Assembly: GCF_003583765.1 (NCBI RefSeq)
Contig: NZ_QXQA01000006.1
Span: forward strand, 186,001 to 250,000
From: Paenibacillus nanensis
GTDB lineage: Bacteria; Bacillota; Bacilli; Paenibacillales; Paenibacillaceae
Length of the DNA stretch: 64,000 nt
Direction: 5' to 3'
Part shown: positions 1 through 8,603 of the stretch, piece after piece
Layout: the number at the start of each line of letters is the position of its first letter
Position numbering within the stretch: the stretch's first letter is position 1
Program-made: the position numbers and the translations under genes
Notes under the pieces: generated by a model
The model's input: the letters and a program-made list of their open reading frames with translations, nothing else
Told to the model about the DNA's origin: nothing
Database searches by the model: none

Positions 1-257
1 GCCAGCTCGAATGTATCATCCTTATAAGAGCCAAGGTTAATGATATATGGCGCATGAACGACGATTTCGCCGATTCCGGCTTTCTCCATCAGCGCCTTTC
101 CTTCTTCAATATATAACGATTCGATCGGTTTGCGCCGTGTGTTCTGCGGAGCCCCGGTGTAAATCATAAATGTGCTCGAGCCGTACGATACGGCTTCCTT
201 GGCGGCTGTCTGCAGCCCCTTGTCCGAAAATGATACGTGGGAACCTATTTTCAACAT
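1..257 (-). CDS. nfo: Deoxyribonuclease IV (AP endonuclease), 3' part outside window
   Basis: The reverse strand from the ATG at 257 reads [10 protein letters not shown], followed by [18 protein letters not shown] and [13 protein letters not shown]. These are the opening strands of the Nfo/EndoIV TIM barrel, which cleaves DNA at abasic sites in base excision repair using a three-zinc centre. The first His of that barrel (IGSHVSFS) and the HAPY His are visible. Only about 85 of the usual ~280 codons lie in the window; the rest runs off the left edge. The gene is divergent from the DUF2621 gene at 360, with a ~100-bp shared promoter region. It was too short for automatic calling, but the match to the family start is clear. 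Confidence 0.9.
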   Translation of the reverse strand, partial: MLKIGSHVSFSDKGLQTAAKEAVSYGSSTFMIYTGAPQNTRRKPIESLYIEEGKALMEKAGIGEIVVHAPYIINLGSYKDDTFEL

Positions 258-359
258 CCTTTAATTCGCCCCTTTCGGTTGATCAAACCTTATTTTACAA
301 GGAATGTCGAAATAAATCTAGGAATACGCTATAATTCATTATTGAGGTGAAAGATAGGT

Positions 360-797
360 ATGGGTGGAACGCCGAATTGGTTCATGTATTTCATCGTATT
401 TTGGGCGATTGTAATGGTAGTGGCCATGTCGATCGGCGGATTTTTTATGTTCCGGAAGTTCTTGAAGGTTCTGCCGATGAGGGACGGCAAGTCCAAGCTG
501 GATTGGCAAAACTATTGGGTGGAGCGGAGCCGCAGCATGTGGGGCGAGGACGCCAAGCAGTTTCTCGACGAGCTGGTGTCTCCCGTGCCGAACGCGTTCC
601 GGGATATCGCCAAGCACTCCATTGCCGCCAAGATCGGTCAAGTTGCCATCGAGAGCGGCGCAACCTCCGTGACGAGGGAGCATTGCATCGAAGGATATAT
701 CCGGGCTACGCCGAAGCGCGACTACCGAAGCTTGATCAGCTTTCTTGATAGGAAGGGCATCGATTATACCCCATATCAGCATCTGCTGAACAAGTAG
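360..797 (+). CDS. DUF2621 family membrane protein (YneK-like)
   Basis: This is a 145-residue protein with one N-terminal membrane segment (about residues 7-30, FMYFIVFWAIVMVVAMSIGG). A soluble, basic domain follows, containing WGEDAKQFLDELV and ending in a TREHCIEGYIRATPKRDYR helix. The overall pattern matches DUF2621, a small family of uncharacterised Bacillus/Paenibacillus proteins. A good ribosome site (GAGGTGAAAG) lies just ahead of the ATG. It is a single-gene transcript closed by a strong terminator at 798-835. No function is known to me. The C-terminal part resembles small helical modules found in protochlorophyllide reductase subunits, but that is only an impression. Confidence 0.75.
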   Translation: MGGTPNWFMYFIVFWAIVMVVAMSIGGFFMFRKFLKVLPMRDGKSKLDWQNYWVERSRSMWGEDAKQFLDELVSPVPNAFRDIAKHSIAAKIGQVAIESGATSVTREHCIEGYIRATPKRDYRSLISFLDRKGIDYTPYQHLLNK

Positions 798-835
798 ACA
801 GAGCTGCCGAGCGGCAGCTCTGTCCGATTTTTTTT
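798..835 (+). terminator. Rho-independent terminator after DUF2621 gene
   Basis: A perfect stem formed by ACAGAGCTGCC and GGCAGCTCTGT around a short loop is followed within a few bases by a run of eight T. It begins at the stop codon of the gene ending at 797. Confidence 0.9.
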
Positions 836-887
836 GCAACCTCTCATACCCGACATTCGTTTACCTATAGTAGGAGGTGCTTCAACT

Positions 888-1391
888 ATGAATAAACTAA
901 CCAAAAGAAAAAAACAAACGGCAATCGCCGGAGCGCTGCTTCTCGCAATGACGCTGACCCTGTCCGCATGCGGCGGGGAGAACAATGCGGGCGGGGCCGA
1001 CACAAACGCGGAGCAGAACAACTCAGGAGCGGCGGCAGGCAATCAATTGCCGGAAGATAGCGGCATTATGGATCCTGACGCTCCGGCAAGCGGCGAAAAT
1101 TCCAATTCCGCACCGGATTCTTCCGCAAACGAAAACGCGAATAACGAAGAAGAGACACCTGCCAACGATGTTCTAAGCGCTGAAGGCGTATATACAGGTC
1201 AAATTGATTCCCATTCCATCGAGATTACGACAGATGCCGGGGCTACCGTCTATCAAGTTCCGGAAGAGCTGTTAACGGTCATTGAGAATTTGCCTGCAGA
1301 TGCGAAGGTGAAATTCGAATACACCGAAAAATCGGAAGGCGACAGCGAATATAAGCAGAATTGGCTGACGAAAATCGAAGCCGTTCAATAA
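888..1391 (+). CDS. Secreted lipoprotein, unknown function
   Basis: The ATG at 888 is chosen over one at 834 because TAGGAGGTG sits at the right distance and the next residues form a signal peptide. A basic start (MNKLTKRKK) is followed by a hydrophobic stretch and the lipobox LSAC, with the lipidated Cys near residue 27. A linker of about 70 residues rich in Asn, Ala, Gly, Ser and Glu follows. A compact C-terminal domain of ~70 residues (VYTGQIDSHSIEITT...KFEY...WLTKIEAV) looks like a small beta-barrel. I recognise the architecture of a Paenibacillus surface lipoprotein but no named family. The epimerase gene starts 25 bp downstream, so the two are probably co-transcribed. Confidence 0.75.
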   Translation: MNKLTKRKKQTAIAGALLLAMTLTLSACGGENNAGGADTNAEQNNSGAAAGNQLPEDSGIMDPDAPASGENSNSAPDSSANENANNEEETPANDVLSAEGVYTGQIDSHSIEITTDAGATVYQVPEELLTVIENLPADAKVKFEYTEKSEGDSEYKQNWLTKIEAVQ

Positions 1392-1416
1392 TGCGCTGCA
1401 AGGAGTGGTTGCTTAA

Positions 1417-2340
1417 GTGCGGGTGGCTATTGCAGGGGGAACCGGATTTATTGGGAAGGCGCTGACCGGCGCGCTGCTGGAACGAGGGGATGAAGTTTGG
1501 ATTATTACTCGCGGAGCGGCAGGAGCTCCCTATAATTCCGCTTCGAAGCTTAAGACTGTTTCATGGGCACAGCTGAGTGAAAATCCTCACCTAGCAGAAG
1601 GATTGGATGCCATCGTCAATCTTGCAGGCGAAAGCATCAATCAGCGATGGACACCGGCAGCCAAAACGCGGATCATGCAATCGCGGCTGTGGGCCGCAGA
1701 GCAAGTTGCAAAGCTGATAGACGCGCTGCAGATTAAGCCGTCCGTCGTCATTAACGCGTCGGGCATATCCGCATACGGCATTTCGGAGACGGAGCTGTTC
1801 GATGAGGATAGTCCAACAGCGGTAACCGATTATTTATCGGAAGTCGTTCGAAGCTGGGAAACGGCGGCGGATGCCATCCCCGCCGACCGGCTTGTCAAGC
1901 TGAGAATCGGCCTTGTGCTGGCGCGAGACGGCGGCGCTTTCCCGCTCATGCTTCTGCCGTACCGGCTGTTCGGCGGCGGAAGGGTCGGAAGCGGCAGACA
2001 AGGGTTGTCCTGGATTCATATCGAGGATATGACCGGGCTCATTCTGTTTTGCCTCGACAACCCGAATATCCGCGGACCGGTTAACGCCTCAGCTCCTGAT
2101 CCCGTAACCAACGACGCTTTCGGCCGCGCGATCGGCCGAGCCTTCGGAAGGCCCCACTGGTTCCCGGTTCCCGCTGCGCTTATGCGCTTTCTCTTCGGCG
2201 AGATGTCTACCCTGCTTCTTGACGGGCAGCGGGCGCTGCCCAAGCGGGCTCTCGAGCACGGCTACATTTTCCGTTATCCGAAGATAGACTCCGCGCTGCA
2301 AGCACTTGCGGGAAACAGCGACGACCGCAAGCCAACTTAA
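1417..2340 (+). CDS. TIGR01777 family NAD(P)-dependent epimerase (YfhF-like)
   Basis: Starts at GTG 1417 behind AAGGAGTGG. The N-terminus MRVAIAGGTGFIGKAL is a Rossmann dinucleotide-binding loop (GGTGFIG, residues 7-13). Later VNLAGESINQRWT, NASGISAYG and the C-terminal SWIHIEDM and NASAPDPVTN motifs are hallmarks of the TIGR01777 'SulA/YfhF' branch of extended short-chain dehydrogenases, ending in a DUF1731-type tail (FPVPAALMRFLFGEM). Length 307 is normal. The substrate is not established for the family. The stop codon overlaps the stop of the convergent FHA gene at 2337-2340. Confidence 0.88.
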   Translation: MRVAIAGGTGFIGKALTGALLERGDEVWIITRGAAGAPYNSASKLKTVSWAQLSENPHLAEGLDAIVNLAGESINQRWTPAAKTRIMQSRLWAAEQVAKLIDALQIKPSVVINASGISAYGISETELFDEDSPTAVTDYLSEVVRSWETAADAIPADRLVKLRIGLVLARDGGAFPLMLLPYRLFGGGRVGSGRQGLSWIHIEDMTGLILFCLDNPNIRGPVNASAPDPVTNDAFGRAIGRAFGRPHWFPVPAALMRFLFGEMSTLLLDGQRALPKRALEHGYIFRYPKIDSALQALAGNSDDRKPT

Positions 2341-3929
2341 CCTGTTCTAAGCTCATACAGAGGTCCCTTATCCCCTGCCAGATGGATCCGGTCTCCGGCT
2401 TCCAGCTTGTAGGCCTTATAAGGGACCATTAATTTGCCGTTCAACAGACTTCCATTACGGGAGCCCAGGTCCTTCGCGTGATGCTCCCCATTAACCCGTT
2501 CGATTTCAAGATGAAGACGGGATACCCCCTCCGCGTCTTCCGAATAACCTGCCCCATCGATCGATCTTCCGATTTTGAACGAATCCGCGTCAATCTCTAT
2601 TTTCTCCTCTTGACCGTTCCATACCCGCGAGAGCCACGGCTGACGCGCATGCGCTTCATTGATTTCCCCAGCCTGAACGGCTTTATTTTCCGTTTCACTG
2701 ATTACCGTTGTAGGCTCCAGTCTCTTCCTCGCCCCTTGCTGAGACGGCTGCGATGCGCTTGGGGGAATAGAATAATTGCCCATGGAGCTCGTGGTGCTTG
2801 ACAGCGGCAGTTCGTATTCCGGCATTACAGGCTCAGAGCTCCATTTCCAAGCAGCTTTAGCCTTAGGCGGGTCCGGATCAAGCGGTCCCGATAACGGCTC
2901 CATCCACTCCCTATCGTCCTCCGAAGCCTTTTCTCGAATGAACAAGCTGCCTATTTTTGTCCATGCGTAGTATAAACCTCCCGTCAGCAGAAGCGTCAAT
3001 GCCGCACAAATAAGAAGATTGGATCGGGATGGCTCGCTCATATAAAGGAATCGCCATACACAAGCAGCCCCAAGCGCCCATGCCGCGATCATCATCCATT
3101 TGCCTTGACGTCGCCGAGCGCCTTGTTCCGGCTCATCCGCGTCATGAAGCAGCTCGCCGCCGTTTGACTGTTCCGCATCATTCATCAGCACGATATTTAA
3201 CGGCAGACCATTCCTTTCCTTGCCCGCTTCGGATATCGATTGACGAAGAACATGCTGCTCCGGCTTATCAACAAGCCCCGCATATGGTTGAGACGCGAAA
3301 GGCTGCTCTTTCGGGCGTGAAGCGATTTCGCAAAGACTAGCAGCGCCGCCGCCATGGCCATTCGCGATTAATTCAAGCAGCGTCTCGCGCAGATTGTTTA
3401 GCGGAGAACGGCTTTGACCCAGCGATTGAACGATTCTCTTTAATCCCTCGCCGTCAATCGTATCGATATAAGTCGTCCATCGAACGGCTAGCTGAAGCAG
3501 CCCGTCTACCGGCTGCAAGCCGATCCCATCCGCCTCTTTCAAAGGCAGGTAAACGAAACGAATATCGTCCATTCGCTCTCCGGTAAATATAAATTGATCG
3601 TTTAACATGCAGCTCTCCGGCCGCAGCATATAATCTTTGCATTCGAGCAGCGCGTCTGTCACCGAAAGCAATAGCCCGTAATACTGCTCCATCGTAATCG
3701 GCTCCTGCTGCAGCCGATGAACAAGCATCCTCATTCCCGTTAGCGCATAACGGAAGGTTACGATCCCGTCAATCTCCGACCATTCAATTGGGAGCAAATA
3801 GGGAACCGTCTGAGAACGAAGCATCTGCAGCTCAAGCTCATCCAGCTCGTGGCGAAAGATCCCCTTCTCACTGTCTACGATCATTTCATGTCTGTTATTC
3901 ATCGCAAAATCGATTCTGAATTGACGCAC
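2337..3929 (-). CDS. FHA-domain membrane protein with DUF6382-like N-terminus (Tad cluster)
   Basis: A GTG start (3929) follows GGAGAGGG. The 530-residue protein has three parts. An N-terminal ~200-residue DUF6382-like domain (FRIDFAMNNRHEMIVDSEKG...) comes first, then two membrane segments near residues 275-325 (WMMIAAWALGAACVW; LLICAALTLLLTGGLYYAW). A proline-rich linker leads to a C-terminal FHA domain (about 440-528) with FKIGRS, SRLHLEIE and KDLGSRNGSLLNG, the residues expected to bind phosphothreonine. It is the last gene of the Tad operon. FHA proteins tie type IV and other secretion machines to Ser/Thr kinase signalling, so a phospho-switch for pilus assembly is a reasonable inference. 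No Ser/Thr kinase gene is in this window. Confidence 0.82.
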   Translation of the reverse strand: MRQFRIDFAMNNRHEMIVDSEKGIFRHELDELELQMLRSQTVPYLLPIEWSEIDGIVTFRYALTGMRMLVHRLQQEPITMEQYYGLLLSVTDALLECKDYMLRPESCMLNDQFIFTGERMDDIRFVYLPLKEADGIGLQPVDGLLQLAVRWTTYIDTIDGEGLKRIVQSLGQSRSPLNNLRETLLELIANGHGGGAASLCEIASRPKEQPFASQPYAGLVDKPEQHVLRQSISEAGKERNGLPLNIVLMNDAEQSNGGELLHDADEPEQGARRRQGKWMMIAAWALGAACVWRFLYMSEPSRSNLLICAALTLLLTGGLYYAWTKIGSLFIREKASEDDREWMEPLSGPLDPDPPKAKAAWKWSSEPVMPEYELPLSSTTSSMGNYSIPPSASQPSQQGARKRLEPTTVISETENKAVQAGEINEAHARQPWLSRVWNGQEEKIEIDADSFKIGRSIDGAGYSEDAEGVSRLHLEIERVNGEHHAKDLGSRNGSLLNGKLMVPYKAYKLEAGDRIHLAGDKGPLYELRTG

Positions 3930-3960
3930 TTCTTACCCTCTCCTTTCTCGATGAAGCTGG

Positions 3961-4467
3961 TCAGATCAGCCATGCCGTGATAGCCGCCGGAATGACCGCG
4001 AGCATAAAGGGAAAGCTCTTGCCGGACTTTGCCCAGCCGAACCATCTGCCTTTCATCGAAACGCCAGGCAGCAAAGCTATACCTACAGCCTTTAACGCTT
4101 TTCCGGCAAAGGTACGGTTAACAATAAGCAGAAGGACGCCAATAGCGCCTGCATAAAGGATGGCGTACATCAGCACATGCATGACCGAGTAGGCGCCGAT
4201 CCAAGCGCCAAGCCCGCCGAACAGCTTAACGTCTCCGGCGCCGATACCTCCAAACGCGTATAGAAGAAGCAGCGGCAAAAAACCTGCCGACGCCCCGCCA
4301 AGCGACCATAGCCAGCCGTTGATTTCCTGCCCGCCTGCGATCCCTTGATAGAGAAGCCCCGTCACGAAGGCCCCTCCCGTCAGCCAGTTTGGTATGGTTT
4401 GTTTATACAAATCCGTAATAGCGGCAATTAGCAGCTGAATAGCCGAAGCCGTCAGCATGACGGTCAT
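3961..4467 (-). CDS. tadV: Prepilin peptidase (A24 family, TadV/CpaA)
   Basis: A polytopic membrane aspartyl protease of 168 residues that processes the Flp pilin and TadE-type pseudopilins. The catalytic pair is visible as AAITDLYKQTIPNW (D19) and GIGAGDVKLFGG (D79, the family GxGD motif). About six hydrophobic segments follow. The short form without a methylase domain is typical of TadV/CpaA. I place the start at ATG 4467, which has AGGAGAGG at good distance. An in-frame ATG at 4491 overlaps the upstream gene's stop as ATGA but has a weaker ribosome site. It sits between the TadE-like gene and the FHA gene in the Tad operon. Confidence 0.88.
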   Translation of the reverse strand: MTVMLTASAIQLLIAAITDLYKQTIPNWLTGGAFVTGLLYQGIAGGQEINGWLWSLGGASAGFLPLLLLYAFGGIGAGDVKLFGGLGAWIGAYSVMHVLMYAILYAGAIGVLLLIVNRTFAGKALKAVGIALLPGVSMKGRWFGWAKSGKSFPFMLAVIPAAITAWLI

Positions 4468-4487
4468 TTTCCATCCTCTCCTTCCCT

Positions 4488-5480
4488 TCATCCCGAATCC
4501 TGTTTTTTCACGACGGCAAAATGTTGAGAGATGCTTCCCTCACGGTCTTTGCCTTCTACCGTAAGCTCCCAAATGCCGGGCGTCGTATTGCCGGATACAT
4601 GCCAAGTCCACTGCACATACCCTTGCCCATCCGCCGTAGCCTCGCCAAGATGCTTAGCCTTGCTTGCGCCGCTCTTATACGTCACGCCAAGCGAGACGGT
4701 TGCGCCAGGCTCGGTCTTAACGACGACCGTTGCTTTACGGCCTGGCCGCAAAGGCGTCGGTTCGATAGCGACTATCTGCAGCGGAAGCGCATTCCCACCG
4801 TCCGCCTCACTTCCCGCACCGTAGGATGCGGCTTCGGCGTCACTGACCCATACCCGCTCGTAGGCCTGCTCCTTGAGCACAAGCTTTCTGTTCGTAAACG
4901 GTATTTTGATCGGGAACTCGTATTCCAAGGCAATTGCTATATAAGGCTCTTCTTTCTCCTTTAAGTCAGGCAGCGAGATATAGCTCAGTCTCACGCGTTC
5001 AGCTTTCAAAAGATAAGGGTTCGCAAATTGCCGGACGAACGGCTCGATTACGCTTTTCCCCAGCTCGGTCGCAGCCAGATTCTGCAGCGGCCGCCAATCC
5101 CCCCGAAGGGCCGAGGATACGAACTCCCCCGCGGGGTCAGGAAGCCATCCTGCAACGTCCGCTGCGATCTCGCTCCATTCCGGCATTGGATTAGGCAAGG
5201 ACGGTGCAAGCGCGCCGCTGGCGGCTTGCAGCTGCTCCTGCGCCAGCTCGACGGGATACATATGCGCCGCAATCTGCCTTACGCTTTGCGAAGCGGTCGT
5301 CTGCAGCGCCATTTGCGAAGCGCATAACGAGATCAAGACGGAGAAGCCAACGAGCAGAAACAGCAGAATCGGCATAACAAGCGCGGCTTCCAGTACAATG
5401 GAGCCTTTTCGTTCTTTAAGGAATAAGGCTTCGTCAGCGGCGCGCTCAATAAGACCAGCCAACGGTTTTTGTCGTCTCAT
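4488..5480 (-). CDS. TadE-like pseudopilin protein with C-terminal Ig-like domain
   Basis: The N-terminus has a basic stretch then RKGSIVLEAALVMPILLFLLVG, the TadE/TadG signature: a Gly before the cleavage point, Glu at +5 or nearby and a hydrophobic helix (about residues 25-50). A long extracellular part follows. The last ~90 residues (RKATVVVKTEPGATVSLGVTY...GIWELTVEGKD) look like a bacterial Ig-like fold. TadE-like proteins are minor pilus components handled by the prepilin peptidase encoded next door. The start overlaps the end of the DUF5702 gene (5446-5480), indicating translational coupling. At 330 residues it is larger than classical TadE. Confidence 0.78.
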   Translation of the reverse strand: MRRQKPLAGLIERAADEALFLKERKGSIVLEAALVMPILLFLLVGFSVLISLCASQMALQTTASQSVRQIAAHMYPVELAQEQLQAASGALAPSLPNPMPEWSEIAADVAGWLPDPAGEFVSSALRGDWRPLQNLAATELGKSVIEPFVRQFANPYLLKAERVRLSYISLPDLKEKEEPYIAIALEYEFPIKIPFTNRKLVLKEQAYERVWVSDAEAASYGAGSEADGGNALPLQIVAIEPTPLRPGRKATVVVKTEPGATVSLGVTYKSGASKAKHLGEATADGQGYVQWTWHVSGNTTPGIWELTVEGKDREGSISQHFAVVKKQDSG

Positions 5481-7677
5481 ATCGGTTGCCGACTACCTTT
5501 CCCTGGAGCAAATCGAGGCGCCCCAGCATACTCATTACTCCGGGCAAAAACCAAAGCTTCATGGAAGCGGTAACTTCTCCAGTCACGCCGACGGGTACGG
5601 ATGCGAGCGTGAGATCGGTATTTTGTTCGATGACGGCGATCATGCGCGCCAGCCGGTTTTCCTCGGCTCCCCCATGGAGCAGCATAAACAGCCTCAAATA
5701 ATCCGAATAGGTCAGGTCGACCCTCACATATTTGGAGAGCGGCGCCGAACCTTTTTCCGTGAAGGAGAGCATATCCTCCATCGTTTTCTCCAAGCCGTAA
5801 ATGATCGCTGCGGACAGGATGAGAAGAGGATGACCGAGCGACCGGCTTTCCATGAAGCCCTCCATCGTGCGGATCGCAAGCCGCACAGAGAACAGCTCGC
5901 CGTAAGCGGCGATAATGTTGCCCATCGGTTCATGAAACCCATACAGAACGTATTCCATCTCCTGGTTGTAGAAGGAGGCCGCCTGCGCCACTCCTTCCAC
6001 ATCGCCGTTCGTCAGCAGCATGCGAAGCTGCTGCGGCTCAAAGTAAGAGAACCTTTTGGCCGCATATTCGCCATAATAGAATGTATCGCGGCTTCGCAGC
6101 AGCATATCCGACATGCCGGAGAACAAGCCGTCCATCATTGACGCAGATTGCTCGGCCGCTTCATTCGCGTCGCTCGGGCTTTCGATTTTCCCTGACTGCG
6201 CCGCGGAGTCGGCGTTCCGGTTAAACTGCAAATTTTGCTCATAACGCGCCTTCGCTCGCTGGAACATTTCCTGATGATCGGGCCTTGGCGTAACGCCTGA
6301 CATCCCTTGCAGCAACCGGTTCGCTTCGCCCCATAACGACGCTTTCTTTTTCTCTTGGGCGGCGAGCTGCTCCTTCAGCGAGCTATTTAGAACCACTTCT
6401 CTTCGTTCCTTCAGCACGGTTCCCGGCATGGAATAAAGCCGCTCGTAATCGGCAACCGCCGTTCCGATCTCGACAATGCTTGCCAGCAGCGAGCCTTGCG
6501 CTATAGGATCTAGACTTGTCATGGCGCCGTTCCACCGATCCAACAGCTGGTCCAGCTCGCTGGTAAAAACGGTGCCCCGATTGCCCTGCTCGACCAGTTC
6601 GCTCTTATAGGCGGCAAACCATTCCGATGTGCGGAGAAGCTTTTCTCCGCTGTTCTTAATCTCAGCCAGCTCCTGGGACGCGCCGCTCGGCATGCTATAG
6701 TCGGTTGATCCCGGCGTTTTCGCTGATGCGACCTTCCCATATCCTTCTCCCGAAGCCGCATCGGCTTGAGCTAGAACAAGACGCATTTGGTCATTGACCC
6801 GAACGGCCTCCTCAAGCTTCAGAGCCGCGTCCTGAAGCAGCTGAGCGTGCCGCTGCTTCAGCCTGCCGCTGCCGCTGCGGATATCTCTCGTCATATTCGC
6901 GACAGCCTTCTCGAATTGAGCAATGGAGTCGCTGTACAATAGTTCCTCGTCTGCCCCCCTCATCGCATCGTACCGGATCTCGTTTACGTAGCCGACATAT
7001 CTGTCCGCCAGGGCGGCAGCTGAATCCCTGCTGTTACCGGCAGTCCCTCTCCCTGCCGGGATCAGCCCCATCACGTCGCTGTTTATGAACGTATCGACCG
7101 CCTGCTCCTGCAGCCTGAGCGCTTTCTCCAGCAAGTCCTCCCGCTTCTCGTACAGCTTCCGGAGCTGCTCCAGCGTATGAACCGCATTCGAGCTTTCGCG
7201 CAGCGCCCCGGCCAGCGGCGTAAATTTCGCTACAAGCTCAAGCGAAAAGTCGATCGGCGCCTTATACTTCATATCCTCCAAAACTTGCCGCGCAAACACA
7301 TCGTGGTCCCCCAGTGTGGAGGCCGTATTCAGCTTCGTTTCCTCAATGCTGGACTCCAATATTCCGAAGCTTTCGCCTGCGCCAAAGCTTTTTTCTCCTG
7401 CGTTCGCCTTCATGACTTCAGAGAAAATAGCAGCGCCATCCGTCCCGCCTCTTCCAAAAAGACCATATCGTTCGAACAGCCAGGAGTCGTAAGCGGACAA
7501 AACCGATCGCGCTCCGGACCTCGCGGCATTCTCCGTTTTTAATTGAAAGGCGGCAATTCTCGCATAATCAATAAGCACCGCAAAAAAGAGGAGCAATGAA
7601 GCCAACAGGATAACAGAAAAAACCGTAACGGCTCCGTCTTCTTTCATTAGAAATCTCCGAAGCTTGTTGGAGCTCAT
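5446..7677 (-). CDS. DUF5702 domain protein, large TadE/TadG-like component
   Basis: The start is ATG 7677 (MSSNKLRRFLMKEDGAV), 13 bp after the preceding gene and behind a purine-rich GAGGGAGTGAGGGA. An open frame extends upstream to 7821, but that part overlaps the previous gene. Residues ~12-45 contain DGAVTVFSVILLASLLLFFAVLIDYAR, a TadG-like N-terminal anchor. A very long extracellular region (743 residues in all) follows, mostly helical with heptad-like stretches (LRKLYEKREDLLEKALRLQEQ). Its C-terminal half (LRSRDTFYYGEYAAKRFSYF...) fits DUF5702, a family confined to Tad clusters of Firmicutes. The exact role is unknown; it is probably a cell-surface scaffold of the pilus machine. Confidence 0.8.
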   Translation of the reverse strand: MSSNKLRRFLMKEDGAVTVFSVILLASLLLFFAVLIDYARIAAFQLKTENAARSGARSVLSAYDSWLFERYGLFGRGGTDGAAIFSEVMKANAGEKSFGAGESFGILESSIEETKLNTASTLGDHDVFARQVLEDMKYKAPIDFSLELVAKFTPLAGALRESSNAVHTLEQLRKLYEKREDLLEKALRLQEQAVDTFINSDVMGLIPAGRGTAGNSRDSAAALADRYVGYVNEIRYDAMRGADEELLYSDSIAQFEKAVANMTRDIRSGSGRLKQRHAQLLQDAALKLEEAVRVNDQMRLVLAQADAASGEGYGKVASAKTPGSTDYSMPSGASQELAEIKNSGEKLLRTSEWFAAYKSELVEQGNRGTVFTSELDQLLDRWNGAMTSLDPIAQGSLLASIVEIGTAVADYERLYSMPGTVLKERREVVLNSSLKEQLAAQEKKKASLWGEANRLLQGMSGVTPRPDHQEMFQRAKARYEQNLQFNRNADSAAQSGKIESPSDANEAAEQSASMMDGLFSGMSDMLLRSRDTFYYGEYAAKRFSYFEPQQLRMLLTNGDVEGVAQAASFYNQEMEYVLYGFHEPMGNIIAAYGELFSVRLAIRTMEGFMESRSLGHPLLILSAAIIYGLEKTMEDMLSFTEKGSAPLSKYVRVDLTYSDYLRLFMLLHGGAEENRLARMIAVIEQNTDLTLASVPVGVTGEVTASMKLWFLPGVMSMLGRLDLLQGKVVGNRYETTKTVGWSY

Positions 7678-7690
7678 TCCCTCACTCCCT

Positions 7691-8422
7691 CTATTTCGTA
7701 TTCCGTTCATAGGAAGCGAGCACCTCATTCGCTCTGCTCTTGGCCGTCGTTTGCCCTTTCGGGTAGTTGATAAACTTGGCGCTGTAATAACGAGCAAGCT
7801 CGACGCTGCGAACAAATTCAACCGGGTCTACGATATACCCTTCTGCCGCTGCGCCTGGCTCCCCTCTAATCCAGCTCCGTTCCCATGGCAGCAGCTCGAT
7901 CGGCTTGCGCAGCTTAACGTCTATGAGCCTGCTAAGTCCGTTTCCAATATACCGGACGGTGCCGTCATAGGGCAGGCTCGCCGTTGTCATCCATCTTGAA
8001 GCAGAGGCCAGCTTCAATTTTGCGTCATCCGTTATATCCCCGGCTCCGCCTCCCATTGCTTCCTCCGGGATTGCAATTGTCCTTTCCTCTTCCTTCCCGT
8101 CCAGTCCGAACAAGCTGGCCAGTGCGCCGTCGGAGCCGAGACGCCGGTAAAGACCGTCGTATGCCGGCTCCAGAAGCATGCCGGTTGCCGAGTCTCGATG
8201 ACTGTTATCCCAGCCGAACGCCGCTCGTTCCGACGTGACAGCTGCCGCATAATAGACAACCGTTTTCTGATAGAGATACATGCCAAAGATTAAGAAGGCG
8301 AGGACCATCGCAAGCAATAGCGGAAATACGACGCCCGCTTCCAACGTAACACTACCGCTCTCGCCGTTTACCAAGCGCTTCGTTACATTGCTAACTCTCA
8401 AAAATTTTACGCGCATCTTCAT
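7691..8422 (-). CDS. TadE-like pilus assembly protein
   Basis: The N-terminal segment ESGSVTLEAGVVFPLLLAMVLAFLIFG is a TadE signature: Gly, then a polar 5-residue stretch with Glu, then a hydrophobic helix. The remaining ~190 residues are extracellular, with a charged C-terminus (SRANEVLASYERNTK). The start is uncertain. ATG codons at 8443, 8422 and 8416 and a TTG at 8401 all lie inside or beside the end of the Flp pilin gene and none has a strong ribosome site, so translation is likely coupled. I give 8422. It is followed after 13 bp by the DUF5702 gene. Confidence 0.78.
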   Translation of the reverse strand: MKMRVKFLRVSNVTKRLVNGESGSVTLEAGVVFPLLLAMVLAFLIFGMYLYQKTVVYYAAAVTSERAAFGWDNSHRDSATGMLLEPAYDGLYRRLGSDGALASLFGLDGKEEERTIAIPEEAMGGGAGDITDDAKLKLASASRWMTTASLPYDGTVRYIGNGLSRLIDVKLRKPIELLPWERSWIRGEPGAAAEGYIVDPVEFVRSVELARYYSAKFINYPKGQTTAKSRANEVLASYERNTK

Positions 8423-8579
8423 CCGCACTATCGAGCACTTCATTCACCAAATTGACGATCCAATCCTTAAACAGAAGCGCGATGATAATGACGACGGCAA
8501 CAATTAAGATTACTTCCAGCGTGCCAATACCGTCTTCATTCCTCCAAAATGCCTTCATACGTTTCGCCAGCTTTTTCAT
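8391..8579 (-). CDS. flp: Flp-type (IVb) pilin
   Basis: A 62-residue prepilin, the structural subunit of the Tad pilus. The start is ATG 8579, placed 9 bp after AAGGAG; an ATG at 8588 directly abuts that site and is unlikely. The basic leader MKKLAKRMKAFWRNEDG ends in Gly17, after which IGTLE places Glu22 at +5 of the mature pilin, the A24 peptidase recognition pattern. A single hydrophobic helix (VILIVAVVIIIALLF) and a short acidic tail (DSADEDARKIFES) follow. The gene lies between tadC and a TadE-like gene, whose start overlaps its end. Confidence 0.88.
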   Translation of the reverse strand: MKKLAKRMKAFWRNEDGIGTLEVILIVAVVIIIALLFKDWIVNLVNEVLDSADEDARKIFES

Positions 8580-8603
8580 ATCCAACATCTCCTTATGATT
8601 TGG

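Noticed and set aside
5398..6141. 247-codon ORF on the plus strand
   Set aside because: Antisense to the DUF5702 and TadE-like genes, which have coherent signatures; composition is that of a shadow frame.
8391..8588. ATG at 8588 as start of the Flp pilin
   Set aside because: AAGGAG directly touches this ATG, leaving no spacer; the ATG at 8579 has a 9-base spacer and gives a normal prepilin leader.
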